DNA of 16,163 nucleotides, from NCBI GenBank assembly GCA_044433065.1, contig JAWXUA010000052.1, positions 1 to 16,163 on the forward strand, written 5' to 3'. Positions 14,704-16,163 of the stretch are shown here, piece after piece. The first letter of the stretch is position 1, and each line of letters opens with the position of its first letter. Below the pieces are notes generated by a model that was given only the letters and a program-made list of their open reading frames with translations, ran no database searches and was not told the DNA's origin. The DNA comes from Nitratidesulfovibrio sp044433065 (GTDB lineage Bacteria; Desulfobacterota; Desulfovibrionia; Desulfovibrionales; Desulfovibrionaceae). The position numbers and the translations under genes are program-made.

Positions 14704-14732
14704 AAGATACGTTAATGCTTGTTTTTTCTCAA
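14704..14732 (-). promoter_or_regulatory. Sigma-70-type promoter for the deaminase-rib cluster
   Basis: On the minus strand, TTGAGA (14727-14732), a 17-base spacer, then TATCTT (14704-14709). Spacing is ideal, with five of six -35 and four of six -10 matches to consensus. Transcription would start near 14697, about 45 bases ahead of the start codon. The -35 box lies close to a T/A-rich tract. This is the best promoter in the window and the likely start of the riboflavin operon. Confidence 0.65.
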
Positions 14733-14927
14733 GTTGAAAGAGGAGGCAAAAGAGGAAGAAGGGACATAGAGTTCTAGATGAAAAGTATCTTATTTTTATT
14801 GGTTTATTTGCGATGCTAAATAGTTCTGATAGCATTTATTCAAAGCGCACAAGATACGCTTATCTTGATGTTATAGAGCTTTTGTTTTATTAGTGTTCTA
14901 GTATACTATTTCGAGGTAGCTGAAGTG
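14733..14927. other. AT-rich intergenic region between divergent transcripts
   Basis: About 195 bp between the deaminase promoter and the plus-strand glycosyltransferase. It contains a perfect 7-bp inverted repeat, CAAGATA (14850-14856) with TATCTTG (14861-14867), a possible operator or hairpin. A -10-like TATACT (14902-14907) precedes the glycosyltransferase, with no good -35 partner (nearest CTTTTG at 14879-14884). GAGG near 14913 is a possible ribosome site. No gene is seen. Confidence 0.4.
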
Positions 14928-16045
14928 ATGGAAAGAAAGAAAATTGTTTTCATAAGTAGAATGGATGCTTTTGGAGGTGTTGAAAGTGTTTTTTTTGAGC
15001 TTTTCAATCTTTTAAAAGATAAATATGAATTTTCTTTTTTTCGTCGGCGGAAATACCAGACAATTTTATTGATTATTTTGATAGAAAACAGATTAGTTAT
15101 TCCTATTCTCTAGAGTTAGTAAAACCAGCAAAAAAAAATCTACTAAAGTACTTATGGTTTAAACTAACTAAAAAAATAAAGAAACATATTCTTATAAAAT
15201 CTAGTTTTGCTTTTTTGAATAAACATGATGTTATTGTATGCTTTAAAAATGGTATTGGGCGTGAATTTATAAAAGATTGTCGTAGTGAGATACCAAAGGT
15301 GTTATGGATTCATGGAGGCATTCCATTTGTTGACAAATCAATAAATTTTGATTTGTCACAGTTTACTAAAATAGTATGCTTAACTGATACATTGCTTGCC
15401 TATCTACAACAAAAAAATCCAGATGTTCATGAAAAATTTATTCGTATCTATAATCCTTTACAAATAGATACACTTAGACAGGCATCTCATGCCACTACGG
15501 AAGACTTTGGTGATTTTTTTGTTTGTGTTTCTCGATTGTATATTGATAAAGATATAAAAACAGTTATTGATGCCTATGATAGCTTTTTTCAGCGCACAAA
15601 AAGTACTACGGCACTTTATTTAGTTGGCGATGGACCTTCGGCTTTAGAGTTCCAAGAGTACGCTGCTAGTAAAAGTAGTGCTCAGCAAATTATTTTTAAA
15701 GGCTATCAAAAAAATCCATTTGTTTTTATGAAACAAGCCAAAGCCGTCATTTTGTCGTCTGCATCTGAGGGCTTACCTTGTGTTTTATGTGAAGGCTTAG
15801 CCTGTTCAGAGGGTGTTGTTATTTCATCAGATTGTCCATGTGGACCACGTGAAGTTTTGCTTGATGGTAAATGTGGTTTGCTCTTCCCTGTTGGAGATAC
15901 CGAGAAGCTATCCTATTATTTAAGCGAAGTAGATTGTGGTGCGATTACGCGCTCTGATTTTGAGGCTTATATTCCTGAGTCTCTAGAGAGATTTGCTTCC
16001 CACCATATTTATGAAGAATTGTGTACCTTGTTTGAGACCTGTTAG
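14928..16045 (+). pseudogene. GT4-family glycosyltransferase, split by a -1 frameshift (pseudogene or phase-variable)
   Basis: Two pieces in adjacent frames. The N-terminal piece (14928-15113) has the GT-B start KIVFISRMDAFGGVESVFFELF, split as KIVFISRMDAFGG and VESVFFELFNLL; it then turns to nonsense and stops. The C-terminal piece is open from about 15031 to 16045 without a good start (first usable codon TTG at 15215). It has the GT4 hallmarks VSRLYIDKD, LVGDGP and the EGLPCVLCE E-x7-E nucleotide-sugar motif (Glu185 and Glu193 counted from the TTG). Stops upstream in the second frame confine the shift to about 15031-15113, where a run of seven T's lies (15035-15041). One more T would give an intact protein of about 372 residues. 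Retaining glycosyltransferases of this type build LPS, capsule or glycoproteins; the sugar cannot be predicted. The gene is AT-rich, unlike its neighbours, and on the opposite strand. Confidence 0.85.
15035..15041 (+). repeat. T7 homopolymer at the frameshift point
   Basis: Seven T's preceded by C and followed by CGTCGG. An eight-T version restores the reading frame of the glycosyltransferase. An 8-T run at 14969-14976 in the same gene is in frame and cannot be the site, since the other frame has stops after it. Confidence 0.7.
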
Positions 16046-16074
16046 CTTAGTAAAAATGCGTTTTTAGAAACAGA

Positions 16075-16163
16075 TTTGCGGCCATTGCTTAGCTCGAAGA
16101 GATAAGCAATGGCCGCTAAAATGGGTTCTAAGGGCCTAAGCCCTTAGCGGGTGCAGGGCTGCC
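16075..16163 (+). repeat. Composite hairpin element, copy 4 (truncated by window end)
   Basis: Begins TTTGCGGCC. The first stem is GCGGCCATTGCTTAGCTC (16078-16095) with GAGATAAGCAATGGCCGC (16099-16116), 17 of 18 paired, loop GAA. Then come TAAAATGGGTTCTAAGGGCC, the self-complementary block around TAAGCCCTTA, and GCGGGTGCAGGGC as in copies 1-3. The rest lies beyond the window. It starts 30 bp after the glycosyltransferase stop. Confidence 0.8.

Overview
The window looks like a chromosomal segment of a deltaproteobacterium of the Desulfovibrio type (Desulfovibrionaceae). This is an inference from the protein sequences and from the gene order dCMP deaminase - ribD - ribE - ribBA - ribH - nusB - leuS - lptE - holA. 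No rRNA or other phylogenetic marker is present to settle it.

Layout. From about 14.7 kb down to 0.5 kb, eleven intact genes all lie on the minus strand. In transcription order they are a dCMP/cytidine deaminase-family protein, the riboflavin genes ribD, ribE, ribBA and ribH, then nusB, leuS, lptE, holA, a RadC-family protein and lon. Some junctions are tight: deaminase/ribD 7 bp, ribH/nusB 3 bp, leuS/lptE 8 bp. Others have been opened by non-coding repeats: ribD/ribE 375 bp, ribBA/ribH 199 bp, nusB/leuS 236 bp and lptE/holA about 860 bp. A good sigma-70-like promoter lies in front of the deaminase gene, and a weaker one in front of holA. No FMN riboswitch is visible in front of any rib gene.

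On the plus strand, from about 14.9 to 16.05 kb, is a visibly AT-rich GT4-type glycosyltransferase gene. It is split by a -1 frameshift at a run of seven T's, so it is either a pseudogene or a phase-variable gene. Its composition and orientation suggest it was acquired separately.

The non-coding DNA is the most unusual part. It holds (i) a composite multi-hairpin element in four copies, including both window ends, whose first stem changes sequence between copies but stays paired; (ii) a long palindromic element of about 120-155 bp in three copies, two clear and one divergent, again with base-paired but different stems; (iii) six tandem 47-48 bp units that look like an amplification of the last codons and stop of lptE, each carrying a plus-strand terminator-like hairpin; and (iv) a G-rich motif shared by the leaders of ribE and ribH. 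Several of these elements begin within 0-3 bp of a stop codon (lon, the lptE array, nusB).

Functionally the minus-strand genes are housekeeping: riboflavin synthesis from GTP and ribulose-5-phosphate, nucleotide metabolism, leucyl-tRNA charging, transcription antitermination, LPS export, replication clamp loading and ATP-dependent proteolysis. Lon carries an unusual acidic repetitive N-terminal extension.
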